A stretch of 64,000 nt of DNA from Myxococcales bacterium (GCA_947491025.1 CANLIC010000011.1:45127-109126), one strand, 5' to 3'; counted from the stretch's first letter, positions 9,385 to 17,958 are shown. A program made the numbers and translations. The notes: generated by a model not told the origin, from the sequence alone.

Positions 9385-10206
9385 TCAGGGCTGCGCGCCG
9401 GCGCTGATCCACTGGCGGACCAGCAAGGCGGCCTCGGCGTCGACGCCGCCCTTGCTCGGCATCGCGAGGCCGCAGAGCATCAACTTCGGGTCGATCTTGC
9501 GCAGCAACACGGACTTGTCGGCGTCGCCGGGCACCACCAGCAGGCCCGGCGCGCATGGCCCCTGAGCGGGCTGTCCGACCATCTTGGCGCGTGCTGAGAA
9601 CTGGTCGACGAAGAGCGGCGAGCCGCTTTTGGAGCCATGACAGGCGGGCGTCGCGCAGCCCCACGGCTGGATGACCTCACTCCACACCTTGGCGATCGTC
9701 GGTGGCGTCGAAGTGTCGGCCGGGTTGGCGTCTGGCACCACGGCGCCGTCGCCAGCGTCTGTGGCCGTCTCGGGCGCGTCGGACGCGATGTCCTGACTCG
9801 TGCCGTCGCCGATCTCCTGGCCGGTGGCGTCGCCATCGCCGGCGACGCCGTCGCCAACACCGCCGCCGCCATCGACGACGCCGCCATCACCCGCGCCGCC
9901 ATCCGCGCCGCCGTCTCCGCCACCGCCGAGTCCGCCATCTCCGCCATCGAGCATCGTGTCCGCGCGCGGCGCCACCTCCGCCGCTGCCTCACCGCCGGCG
10001 CCGCCATCCCCGAAGTTCGGCGCCACGACGTCGTCGGACCACAACGGCTCGACCTCGACCTTGGGCGCCTCGCAGGCCCAGAGAATCGACCACGCCGCAA
10101 GCGCGAGCAGGTGCCAGCGTTGCCGCTCGGGCTGAAGGATCGGCGCGCGAGGGGAGCGCCTGCGGTGGAGCAGCGACGGAGGAAGGGAGGCGGGGAGGAG
10201 GCGCAT
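9385..10206 (-). CDS. Lipoprotein with Gly/Asp-rich linker and cytochrome c-like domain (CX4CH)
   Basis: The ATG at 10206 is preferred; an upstream ATG at 10278 would only add a non-signal leader. A hydrophobic segment ending SILWAC looks like a lipobox, though it sits far (about 45 residues) from this start, so the start is uncertain. A long Gly/Asp/Ala-rich linker follows. The C-terminal ~100 residues resemble the small cytochrome c domains of planctomycete/myxobacterial surface proteins: CATPACHG (C184, C189, H190, counted from 10206), then VVPGDADKSVLLRKI and an MPSKGG motif that could supply the distal Met, ending in a QWISAGAQP tail. The haem motif is CX4CH instead of CXXCH, a spacing also known from Geobacter-type multihaem cytochromes. 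Haem attachment is likely but unproven. Confidence 0.75.
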   Translation of the reverse strand: MRLLPASLPPSLLHRRRSPRAPILQPERQRWHLLALAAWSILWACEAPKVEVEPLWSDDVVAPNFGDGGAGGEAAAEVAPRADTMLDGGDGGLGGGGDGGADGGAGDGGVVDGGGGVGDGVAGDGDATGQEIGDGTSQDIASDAPETATDAGDGAVVPDANPADTSTPPTIAKVWSEVIQPWGCATPACHGSKSGSPLFVDQFSARAKMVGQPAQGPCAPGLLVVPGDADKSVLLRKIDPKLMLCGLAMPSKGGVDAEAALLVRQWISAGAQP

Positions 10207-10315
10207 CGTCCGCAGCGTAGCGGTCCCTGCCGCTGGCGTCGAGTCCGCCGGCAACCGCTTGCCGGCAGCCAAACTCATTAGAAACTCTGAAAAAGTCTTG
10301 TCGGCTTGGGGTGGT

Positions 10316-10345
10316 TTGACGGTCCCGGCTCCCGGCCCTTATCCT
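10316..10345 (+). promoter_or_regulatory. Candidate sigma70-type promoter, possibly leaderless
   Basis: TTGACG (10316-10321) and TATCCT (10340-10345) are separated by 18 bases and stand just upstream of the antiporter-like operon. Transcription would begin about at the ATG at 10352, giving a leaderless message, or a very short leader if the second ATG at 10364 is used. Inferred from consensus only. Confidence 0.35.
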
Positions 10346-10351
10346 GGCGGG

Positions 10352-11959
10352 ATGCGACGCCGGATGTCACGCCACGCCGCCAAGACAGGAGCGGTCGCGA
10401 CGCGTCGTGCGGCACCGACCTGGGCGACCCCGCGGCGATACCCCGTCGCGCTTGCGTTGGCGCTGACGCTGGGCAGCGGCCTCGTCGCCGCCGGCTGCAG
10501 CGGCGCACGCGGCGCGGCCCTCGCCAATGAGCTGTGGCTGCCGTCGCCGCCGACACCCACGGGGCTGCCTGAGGGCGTGAGCCTGGCCGCTGAGGCCAGC
10601 GAGAGCGGGCTGTCTGCAGCCCCCACAGCCACCTCCGATCTCGCAGCGGTGGCGCTGGCGGAGGCGCCGACGCCTGGCGCACCGATCCACGACGTTCGCA
10701 AGGCCATGCAAGTTGTGGCCAACAAGACGAGCGCCGTCCGCGCCAAGGCGCCGGGAGTCCTGCTCGAGAGCGTCATCGGTTTGCTGCTGCTGATCAGCCT
10801 GGCGTGGCTCATGGGCCACCCGAAGGTGCGAGAGGTCGAGGCCACGCTTGGCATCGCCAACATGGTGGCGACTGGCTTCCCGTTCCTCATTTTGGGCTTG
10901 GTGGCGCGATTGCCGGCGGTCGGGGTGCTCGACGACGCGCTGCTAGCGCGGCTCTCGCCGGTCCTCGACTTCGGCCTTGGCTGGCTCGGGCTTCTGGTCG
11001 GCATGCGCTTTGACCTCCGCATCCTCGACCGCCTGCCAGCGGGCACGGCCTCCGCCGTCGCGCTGCGCACCGCGGTGCCGTTTGCAGCCCTGACGTTGCT
11101 CGGAGGCGCCAGCCTCTGGCTGCTGCAGCCAGAGCTGGACTTTGAGACAGCGGCCCGAAATGCCGTGGTGATCGGGGCGGCGGGGGCGATGACGGCGCAG
11201 CTCACCGGAGCGCTGGCCCATGGCGACGAGGTCGCCGGCGCTGGGCCCGGCGATCGCCGCCTGCTCGAGTCCTTTGTCGCCCAGCTCGATGAATTCGCAG
11301 GAATCGTCGGCCTCGCGCTGTTGGCGTCTTTTTTCCGGCCGCCCGGCGAGACGGCCTGGCAGCTGCCGGGGACGGCCTGGCTTTTTGTGCTGGTCGGTAT
11401 GGGCGGCGTGGTGGGGCTGCTGGTCTATGCCACCGTGCGGCGACCGACGACTGGGCCGGAATTCCTCGCCGTCACCATCGGCTCGGTAGCATTCTCGGCC
11501 GGCCTATCGGCCTACCTGCGCCTGCCGCCGCTTGCGGTCAGCTTCCTCATCGGCACCATGCTGACCAACCTGCCGGGTGATTTGCGGACGCGCCTGGCGC
11601 CGATTTTGCGCCGCCTCGAGCGGCCGCTGCAGTTGCTCTTCCTGGCGGCGGTCGGCGCCTCGTGGGACTTCGGCGACTGGCGCGGCTGGGCCTTGTTGCC
11701 GGTGTTCGTCGCTGTCCGGGCTGTGGCGGCTGGAGCCGCGCGCCGGGCTGCCGCCCGCACCAGCGACCTGGTCGACGCCACGCCCCGGCTCTGGCATCTG
11801 GAGCCCGTGGGACTGATGGCGATCGCCCTGGTCGTCTCGGTGCAGACGCTCTACGCCGCCGACTCGCTGCGATGGCTGGTCTCGACCGTGGTCGGCGGCG
11901 CGATGTTGACCGAGCTCCTGTGGCAGATTTGGCCTGACCGCCACCCGGACGCGCGATGA
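10352..11959 (+). CDS. CPA2/Kef-type cation:proton antiporter-like membrane protein with lipoprotein-like N-terminus
   Basis: This 535-aa protein has about a dozen hydrophobic segments from residue ~140 onwards. Features of the sodium/hydrogen exchanger (CPA2) family include LDFGLGWLGLLVGMRFDLR after the early helices and an acidic residue in a helix (QLDEFAGIVGLAL) where these transporters bind the ion. Unusually, the N-terminal 140 residues are not membrane core: a basic stretch, a hydrophobic segment ending GLVAAGCSG (lipobox-like), then a Pro/Ala/Ser-rich linker. The start is the ATG at 10352, with another in-frame ATG at 10364. It overlaps the next antiporter-like gene by ATGA, and the two may form a hetero-oligomer. 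The transported ion is unknown. Confidence 0.8.
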   Translation: MRRRMSRHAAKTGAVATRRAAPTWATPRRYPVALALALTLGSGLVAAGCSGARGAALANELWLPSPPTPTGLPEGVSLAAEASESGLSAAPTATSDLAAVALAEAPTPGAPIHDVRKAMQVVANKTSAVRAKAPGVLLESVIGLLLLISLAWLMGHPKVREVEATLGIANMVATGFPFLILGLVARLPAVGVLDDALLARLSPVLDFGLGWLGLLVGMRFDLRILDRLPAGTASAVALRTAVPFAALTLLGGASLWLLQPELDFETAARNAVVIGAAGAMTAQLTGALAHGDEVAGAGPGDRRLLESFVAQLDEFAGIVGLALLASFFRPPGETAWQLPGTAWLFVLVGMGGVVGLLVYATVRRPTTGPEFLAVTIGSVAFSAGLSAYLRLPPLAVSFLIGTMLTNLPGDLRTRLAPILRRLERPLQLLFLAAVGASWDFGDWRGWALLPVFVAVRAVAAGAARRAAARTSDLVDATPRLWHLEPVGLMAIALVVSVQTLYAADSLRWLVSTVVGGAMLTELLWQIWPDRHPDAR

Positions 11960-13341
11960 TGGCGCTGTTGCTCGTACTCGCGCTCGGCGGCTTGATGCAC
12001 GCGGCGCGCACGTTCTTGCCGCCGGACGCCGCCGCGCCGCCGGGCGCCGCTGGGCTCGCGTTCGGCTACCTGCTGCTGACCGCCTTTTTTGCCGGCCGCA
12101 TCGCCGCGCGTCTCAATTTGCCGCGCCTGACGGGCTACATCGTGGCCGGCATCGCGATCGGCCCCTCGGGGCTCGGCCTGCTCTCGTCGGGCATGACCGC
12201 AGATCTGCGCTTGCTGAGCGGAATTGCCGTCTGCCTCATCGCGCTGACTGCCGGCGGCGAGCTCGACCTGCGCCAGCTCCAGCCGCTGCGCCGCGTGGTC
12301 TGGCGAATGACGGCCTTTGCCGTCGTGGGCACTGCCGCGCTGCTGACGCTCGCGACCTTTGCGATGCGTGACTGGCTGCCCTTCATGCGCGAGCTCGCCA
12401 TCTTGCCGGCGTTGGCGCTGTCGGCCGTGATCGGCATCGCCCTGTCGAGCCAGTCGCCAGCGGTGGTGATGGCCCTCTTCGCCGAGACCCGCGCCGACGG
12501 CCCGGTGAAGCGGGCGGTGCTGCCGGTGGTGGTCGCTGCCGACCTCGTCGTCATCGTGCTGTTCGGGCTGGCGACTGCGCTCGCACAGGCCGCCCTGCTT
12601 GGCACCATCGATCCAGGCCAGATGGTGCGCGGAATCGCCTGGGAGGTGTTCGGCTCCATCGGCGCTGGCGCGGTCGTGGGGGCAGTGCTCGGCCTCTACC
12701 TCGTCAAGGTAGGCGATGGGGTCGACCTCTTCGCGCTGTTGGTCTGCACGGTCGTCGCCGAGGTCGGTGCGCACCTGCACCTGGACCCCTTGGTGGTGGC
12801 GCTGGCGGCGGGGGTGTTCGTCCAGAACGCCACACCAGGCGGGGCGACGCGGCTGATCCACGACATCGAGGGTGCCTCGCTGCCGATCTACGTGGTCTTC
12901 TTCGCGTTGGCCGGCGCTGGGCTCCAGCTCGGGCTGCTGCCGGCCGTGGCCGCGCCTGCGCTGGCGTTGATCGCGCTGCGCACCCTGGGCATTCGAGCGG
13001 GCAGTTGGGTCGCCACCCGCGGTCCTTTGGTGGCGCCAGCGGTCCAGCGCTACATCTGGGTGGGCTTGCTCCCGCAGGCCGGCCTGGTGCTGGCGATGGC
13101 GCTGGTCATCGAGCGGACTTTTCCGGGCATCGGCGAAGGCGCGGCCGCATTGGTGCTGGGCATCGTCGCGGTCAACGTGTTGCTGATGCCGATCGCGCTT
13201 CGCTACGCGCTCTCGCAGGCTGGAGAAATAGGTCAGGCGCAGCGCGCCGACTTCGGGGAGATCGCGCCGGCCGCTCATGCGTCTCTTCACCAAGGGGCGC
13301 CGTCGTCTCCGACCATTGCCGACCCGCAGGAGGAACCTTGA
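11956..13341 (+). CDS. CPA2-type (Kef/NapA-like) sodium/hydrogen exchanger family protein
   Basis: A 461-residue multipass protein coupled to the upstream antiporter-like gene by an ATGA overlap. The family core is clear: GRIAARLNLPRLTGYIVAG with AIGPSGLGL, LIALTAGGELDL, ALSSQSPAVVMAL and VVVAADLVVIVLFG, where the AAD supplies the candidate ion-binding Asp. No C-terminal RCK/TrkA-N nucleotide-binding domain is present, unlike full-length KefB/C, so gating by ligands would differ. A role in monovalent cation/proton exchange across the inner membrane is expected from the family. The following gene is coupled through TTGA, suggesting that the three products act together. Confidence 0.9.
   Translation: MMALLLVLALGGLMHAARTFLPPDAAAPPGAAGLAFGYLLLTAFFAGRIAARLNLPRLTGYIVAGIAIGPSGLGLLSSGMTADLRLLSGIAVCLIALTAGGELDLRQLQPLRRVVWRMTAFAVVGTAALLTLATFAMRDWLPFMRELAILPALALSAVIGIALSSQSPAVVMALFAETRADGPVKRAVLPVVVAADLVVIVLFGLATALAQAALLGTIDPGQMVRGIAWEVFGSIGAGAVVGAVLGLYLVKVGDGVDLFALLVCTVVAEVGAHLHLDPLVVALAAGVFVQNATPGGATRLIHDIEGASLPIYVVFFALAGAGLQLGLLPAVAAPALALIALRTLGIRAGSWVATRGPLVAPAVQRYIWVGLLPQAGLVLAMALVIERTFPGIGEGAAALVLGIVAVNVLLMPIALRYALSQAGEIGQAQRADFGEIAPAAHASLHQGAPSSPTIADPQEEP
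13328..13333 (+). promoter_or_regulatory. Shine-Dalgarno AGGAGG deciding a TTG start
   Basis: AGGAGG lies inside the end of the antiporter gene and is spaced 4 bases from the TTG at 13338, which overlaps the antiporter stop (TTGA). This supports the TTG over the in-frame ATG at 13359, which has no ribosome-binding site. Confidence 0.7.
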
Positions 13342-14156
13342 AGAACACCCCTCACCCCATGGTCCTCTGCGAACAGGCCGTGGACCGAGCGTCGGTGTCG
13401 CCGCAGCCCTGCCTCGGCCTGCTGGCACGAGCGCTCGTATTCGTCTTGCTGGCGATCGTCGCCACCCTGCCCAGCGGCGCCAAGGCCGGCAGCTTCAACG
13501 GCAAGGGTGCCAACTACCCACGCGGCCACTACTGGCAGCGGACGCCGCTGACCGGAGCCGAGGTGGTGGTGCGGCCGGACGCCCTCCAGCTGCAAGTGAC
13601 GCTCATCCGCGTAGATCGCGACCCTGAGGCGGCGCTGGCCGCCATCGAGGAGGTGGCGATCAAGGTCCAGCAGGCGCTGGCCGACCTCAAAGGCCAGAAG
13701 ACGTCGATGTCATGGACGGGCAGCAGCGTGTCGGTGTGGACCGACGACAAGGGCCGGAACCCGACGCCGCAGGTGTCGCTGACGGCCATCGTCGAGCTGC
13801 CGCTCCCCCCCGAAGCCGATCTGCTGCAACGCGCGCGGTGGCAGGTCGCCATGTTCAAGGCGCGCGACGCCTTGGTCGAGACCTACCCGGACGCGCGCAA
13901 GGGCGTCCAGGTCATCTGCGGCGTGCCGCAAGCCCTCGTGTCGGCGCCGGACGACCATCGCCCGGCCTTGGTACAGCGCTGGGCCAAGCAGATGCAGGAG
14001 TTCGTCGCCGCGGCGCAGACCCCGGGCGCGCCGCTGGCGGTGGTCGACTGCAAGCCGCCGGGCGCCATCTATCAGCAGCACCTCTCGCTCGACGGCGTGA
14101 AACTGACGATGGCGGTCGAGTGCCGGGTCGATCTCGTCGGCGCGGCGCACAAGTAG
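13338..14156 (+). CDS. Secreted periplasmic protein, possibly SIMPL-like
   Basis: The TTG start is supported by the strong Shine-Dalgarno and coupling to the antiporter stop. The 272-aa product has a classical signal peptide: a hydrophobic core ALVFVLLAIVATL and a probable cleavage after GAKA. The mature part begins as an alternating beta-rich segment (AEVVVRPDALQLQVTLIRV) followed by an amphipathic helix, then another strand and helix. This is reminiscent of the SIMPL/DUF541 fold, whose members are periplasmic proteins of unclear function. Two cysteines late in the protein (VICGV and VVDCK) could pair. The family match is by eye only. Genomic coupling to two antiporter-like genes suggests an accessory or periplasmic partner role. 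Confidence 0.75.
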   Translation: MKNTPHPMVLCEQAVDRASVSPQPCLGLLARALVFVLLAIVATLPSGAKAGSFNGKGANYPRGHYWQRTPLTGAEVVVRPDALQLQVTLIRVDRDPEAALAAIEEVAIKVQQALADLKGQKTSMSWTGSSVSVWTDDKGRNPTPQVSLTAIVELPLPPEADLLQRARWQVAMFKARDALVETYPDARKGVQVICGVPQALVSAPDDHRPALVQRWAKQMQEFVAAAQTPGAPLAVVDCKPPGAIYQQHLSLDGVKLTMAVECRVDLVGAAHK

Positions 14157-14355
14157 GCCCCGGAGCCTCTCATCGGCGATCGCGAGACCGCGGCCATGCT
14201 TGGCGCTTGACAGCGGCGGCACGCGGGTGATGGCGGCCGGGGGGCGGGGCCGCTGGTTCCCACCGACGTCCCCGTCCAGCGAGCCGCGATAGATCTGCCA
14301 GCGACGCCCGTGCTAGACTCTCGGTAGGGCGCCTTGGGGCGTCAGGGAGGCAGCG

Positions 14356-14682
14356 ATGGCCGGACCCCCGCAGAGCAGACTCGGCGACAAGAGCATGGTG
14401 CCTGCCGATGCCCACGGCTGCCCGGCCTGTCCGCACCCCTGCGTCGGCCCTGCGGTCGGCGGCTCCCCCGATGTGTTCGTCAACAGCCGCCCAGCGCTGC
14501 GCGTCTCGGATCCCGGCGTCCATGCCGCCTGCTGTGGACCCAACACCTGGACCGCCAAGGCCGGCAGCGGCACCGTCATCATCAATGGCCTCAAGGCGCA
14601 TCGGCTCGGCGACGCCGACCAGCACTGCGGCGGCATGGGCAAGATGATCGAGGGCAGCGGCGACGTGTTCACGGGTGGCTAG
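14356..14682 (+). CDS. PAAR-domain protein (type VI secretion/contractile-injection spike tip)
   Basis: This 108-residue protein is almost entirely a PAAR repeat fold: HGCPACPHPCVGPAVGG, then SPDVFVNSRPALRVSD, CCGPNTWTAKAGSGTVIING and AHRLGDADQHCGG. PAAR proteins cap the VgrG spike of type VI secretion systems (and related injectors), sharpening it and carrying effectors. The four conserved His/Cys positions expected for the tip metal are present (HGC, HPC, CC, DQHC). A Shine-Dalgarno (GGGAGGC) precedes the ATG. No vgrG, hcp, tss or adaptor gene lies nearby, so this is an orphan PAAR locus. Its stop overlaps the GTG start of the next gene, the position typical of a cargo effector. Confidence 0.9.
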   Translation: MAGPPQSRLGDKSMVPADAHGCPACPHPCVGPAVGGSPDVFVNSRPALRVSDPGVHAACCGPNTWTAKAGSGTVIINGLKAHRLGDADQHCGGMGKMIEGSGDVFTGG

Positions 14683-16291
14683 CGGTCTGTCAGAGCTGGG
14701 CCGGCCTCGCCGTCGAACCGGGCTTCCGGCCCGACCAGCCGGCACCCGCGGCGGTCCATGTCAGCCGGCGCTGACGCCACAGGGCAGCGCACGGCAGCGA
14801 CGGCAGCCAGCGTGGGCACCGGCGGCACGCCATGGCGTCGCAGGCGGTCGACGCTGGGGCGCTGACCTGTGGGCATGGCTTCTCGTGTCGCTCGTGTGCG
14901 CCTGCGTGGTCGGGACGGCGTGGGCCGCGCCATCGCCGCTGAGCCGTGGCCGAAAGCCGCCAGCCCCAGTCGCCTCCGGGGCAGCGTCATCGCGAGGCTC
15001 GGCGGCCGGCACCTCGAAGCCGGCGGGCGGCCAGCGGTTGCCGGGCGCGACCGCGGCAGCGGCTCAGCCCCAGACCCTCGAACCTACTGCCGACATCGCC
15101 TACGGCCCGGCCGTAGCGGTGTCGCCGTGCTGCGGTGAGATCGACGCGACGGCCCCGATACACCGCCGCGCCTTCGACCTGCCCCTCGACGCGGCGGGCC
15201 AGCCACTACGCGCCGGCGACCCTGGCGACATCTATACCCTCGGCAGCGGGCCGCGCGGCGCCGTCCGCCGGCCCGACATCGGGTCACTGCGGTTGCAGTT
15301 GCCGGCACCGGAATCGCTGGCCTTCGACCTCACCAGCCGGCTTCCGGCGCTGCGGTCGGTGCGTTTTCCGCTGCTCGGCGACGCCGCCGCCCCCCAGGCG
15401 GCCGCCGCGGTCGACGCGTTGCTGCGAGCCCGCTATGGCCAGGCCGCCACGCTGACGCGCCTTGGTCGCGGCGGCCACCAGCTGGCGATGCGCGTCTGCA
15501 GGGAGGCGGGTTGCCTCGTCGCCAAGCTGCGGCGGCTGGAGCGAGTGGCAGCGGGCGGCAACGTCCTCGGGATGGCGGAGGACGCCGCTGACGCGATGAG
15601 ACGGGACCTCGTGATGCTGATCGCCGCTGACATCTTCTTCGCTGGCGCGCGCTGGCTGGCCGATGACGGCGCGCCGTTGCCATTGAACGTCGCTGGAGAA
15701 AAAGTCGCGCCGCCGGCCGCGAGCAGCGCCGCGACGGGCCAGCTGGCCCGCACCGCTCGCCTCACCGATCCCAAGGCCCTCGGCGTCGGGCTGCTCGAGA
15801 TGGAGCTGGTGCCGTGGCGAGCGAGCGCCGCGCTTACCGCGATGCTGGCTGGCAACGTCGGGGCGCAAGGGGCGACCCGCGAGGCGCTATGGAGCCAGGC
15901 CGAGCCTGCCGGGGTGCCACGGGTGCTGGCGATGGCCTTCGCCGATCGCTATCAGACGGCGAGCGACCTGGGCCCGGAGCTCATCAAGCTGCGTGTCTTC
16001 GTCGACGACTGCCAGAGCCTCGGCAAGCTGCCGGCCGTAGCCCAGATCTGCCGCCAGGCGGCGCAGGACTTTCGTCTGGTCGACGACCTCGACGCCCGAA
16101 TGGCCGCGCTGGAGGAGATCTATCGCCGGTCGACACCGCTCATTCTTCGGCTCGTCCGGCAGCAGCTCGGCCGTTCCATCGCCAACGACCGCGCCGGCGG
16201 CCAGCCCGTGGAGGTCGGCCTCGACCTCAACCACGGCCGCAACGTCGGCTGGGACCCAGAGACCTGCCAATTCGTGATTTTCGACGCGTGA
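14675..16291 (+). CDS. Membrane-anchored protein coupled to PAAR; weak protein-kinase-like signature, candidate effector
   Basis: The GTG at 14675 overlaps the PAAR stop; the Arg/Pro-rich first 65 residues make the start uncertain. A hydrophobic segment (WAWLLVSLVCACVVGTAWA, about 67-85) acts as signal or anchor, followed by a Pro/Ala/Ser linker. The C-terminal half (about 255-538) shows a series of kinase-like hallmarks in order. They are a Gly-rich loop RLGRGGHQLAMRV (from ~263), a VAK lysine (K284), a hinge-like LLEMELVPW (373-381), DLNHGRNV (D517...N523) and a final VIFDA (D537). In true kinases the Asp-to-Asn spacing is 5, here 6, and nothing follows the DFG-like Asp, so the C-lobe would be circularly odd or truncated. 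It may be a divergent kinase fold, a pseudokinase or coincidence. Its position behind PAAR suggests an effector; no immunity gene is evident. Confidence 0.6.
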   Translation: MASGLSELGRPRRRTGLPARPAGTRGGPCQPALTPQGSARQRRQPAWAPAARHGVAGGRRWGADLWAWLLVSLVCACVVGTAWAAPSPLSRGRKPPAPVASGAASSRGSAAGTSKPAGGQRLPGATAAAAQPQTLEPTADIAYGPAVAVSPCCGEIDATAPIHRRAFDLPLDAAGQPLRAGDPGDIYTLGSGPRGAVRRPDIGSLRLQLPAPESLAFDLTSRLPALRSVRFPLLGDAAAPQAAAAVDALLRARYGQAATLTRLGRGGHQLAMRVCREAGCLVAKLRRLERVAAGGNVLGMAEDAADAMRRDLVMLIAADIFFAGARWLADDGAPLPLNVAGEKVAPPAASSAATGQLARTARLTDPKALGVGLLEMELVPWRASAALTAMLAGNVGAQGATREALWSQAEPAGVPRVLAMAFADRYQTASDLGPELIKLRVFVDDCQSLGKLPAVAQICRQAAQDFRLVDDLDARMAALEEIYRRSTPLILRLVRQQLGRSIANDRAGGQPVEVGLDLNHGRNVGWDPETCQFVIFDA

Positions 16292-16440
16292 CCGCCCGGC
16301 GGGTCGCGCACCGCGGCTGCCACGATCGGGTCGATTGCTACACCATGGCGTTGGCTGTGGCAGAGTAGCGGCGATCACGCTCGGCTGCGCTCTGCGGGCC
16401 GCGCGCCCGCAGCCGATGGGCTCGACGACAGAGGTGGAGA

Positions 16441-17958
16441 ATGGGATTCGGGCTCGATCTGACACGGGTGGCGCTCAAGCATCGGCGTACGCGCATCGTG
16501 GCGACCGTCGGCCCGGCGTCGTCGTCGCCGGCGGTGCTGCGCGAACTGGTCGAGGCTGGGGTCGACGTCTTTCGCATGAATTTCAGCCATGGCAGCCATG
16601 AGGGCCACGCTGCCGCCTACGCCGCGATTCGCTCTGCGTCAGCGCACGTGCAGCGGCCGGTGGCGATTCTGGGCGACCTCTGCGGCCCCAAAATTCGGGT
16701 CGGGCGCTTCGAGCAAGGCAGCGTCGAGCTGGTCGAGGGGGCCGAAGTCATCATCACCACCCGCCCGACCTGGGGTGGCGTGCGCGAGGACGGCACAACG
16801 ATCATCCCCTCGGAATACCTTCCGTTGGCGCAAGACGTTCGGTCGGGTGACCGCGTCTTGCTAGCGGACGGCGCGATGACCCTGGAAGTCATCGACAGCG
16901 ACAGACTTCACGACATCCGCTGCAAGGTCATCTACGGCGGAACCTTGAGCGATCGCAAGGGCATGAACCTGCCCGGCGTCCCGCTGTCGACGCCGTCGCT
17001 GACCGAGAAGGACAAGATCGACGCGCGCTTTGCCGCGGAGCTCGGCGTCGACTTCTTGGCGCTCTCCTTCGTCCGCTCCGCCCGCGACATCGAGGAGCTG
17101 CGCGAGCTGCTGCGCGGCGGCCCATGCAACCCGGCGATCGTGGCCAAGATCGAGAAGCCTGAAGCCCTGCACGACATCGAGGCCATCTTGCTCGCCACCG
17201 ATGCCATCATGGTGGCGCGCGGCGACCTCGGCGTCGAGCTGCCGGCCGAGGAGGTGCCGATCATCCAGCAGGAGCTGGTCGCCGCGGCCATCCTGGCCAA
17301 CCGGCCGGTCATCGTCGCCACTCAGATGCTGGAGTCGATGATCGAGGCCCCGCGACCGACGCGCGCCGAGGTCAGCGACGTGGCGTGGGCGGCCGCGTCT
17401 GGCGCTGACGCGGTGATGCTCTCGGCAGAGACCGCCGCCGGCCGTTACCCAGTGCTGGCGGTGCAGACGATGGATCGGGTGCTGCGGCTGGTCGAGGGCT
17501 GGCAATGGCGCCACGGCCAGTTCCGTGGCCTGGAGCGGCTGCGAGAGGACGGGCGAAATCCGGTCGACCGCGCCCTGTCGCGCGCCACGGCCGGGCTCTC
17601 CCGCGACCTGACCGTGCGGGCGATTGTGGTCCCGACGGCATCGGGCCGCACCGCCAAGGCGGTCAGCGCCCAGCGGCCGGCCTCACCGGTCATCCCCCTG
17701 TGCACGAGCGTGGCGGTGTGGCGGCAACTGGCGCTCTATTGGGGCTGCAGCCCACGGTTGGTCGATCAAGAGACCCTGCGCCGACCGCCGGACGTCGCGC
17801 TCGGCATCGTCGACCAGATGGGCCTGGCACCCGCTGGCAGCCACATCCTGCTGGTGTGGGACACTGCGTGGGGCCGCAACGGCTGGGCGCCGACCGTCAG
17901 CGTGCTCGAGGTGCCGCATCACGGCAGAGAGGACGCCGACGACGACGAAGTGCTGTGA
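16441..17958 (+). CDS. pyk: Pyruvate kinase
   Basis: Catalyses phosphoenolpyruvate + ADP to pyruvate + ATP, the last step of glycolysis. The 505-aa product has all family landmarks: TRIVATVGPASSSPAVLREL and RMNFSHGSHEGH at the N-terminus, LGDLCGPKIRVG, the active-site segment IVAKIEKPEAL with MVARGDLGVELP, and IVATQMLESMI with a SAETAAGRYP loop. The C-terminal allosteric domain is present (TASGRTAKAVSAQRPA). The ATG is preceded by GAGGTGGAG. It overlaps the following methyltransferase gene by GTGA. Length is slightly above the usual 470-480 because of a loose C-terminal tail rich in Asp and Glu. Confidence 0.97.
   Translation: MGFGLDLTRVALKHRRTRIVATVGPASSSPAVLRELVEAGVDVFRMNFSHGSHEGHAAAYAAIRSASAHVQRPVAILGDLCGPKIRVGRFEQGSVELVEGAEVIITTRPTWGGVREDGTTIIPSEYLPLAQDVRSGDRVLLADGAMTLEVIDSDRLHDIRCKVIYGGTLSDRKGMNLPGVPLSTPSLTEKDKIDARFAAELGVDFLALSFVRSARDIEELRELLRGGPCNPAIVAKIEKPEALHDIEAILLATDAIMVARGDLGVELPAEEVPIIQQELVAAAILANRPVIVATQMLESMIEAPRPTRAEVSDVAWAAASGADAVMLSAETAAGRYPVLAVQTMDRVLRLVEGWQWRHGQFRGLERLREDGRNPVDRALSRATAGLSRDLTVRAIVVPTASGRTAKAVSAQRPASPVIPLCTSVAVWRQLALYWGCSPRLVDQETLRRPPDVALGIVDQMGLAPAGSHILLVWDTAWGRNGWAPTVSVLEVPHHGREDADDDEVL

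Noticed and set aside
13005..13337. An N-terminally longer version of the secreted protein
   Set aside because: It would run through the antiporter gene in another frame; the TTG with its Shine-Dalgarno and a signal peptide fits better.
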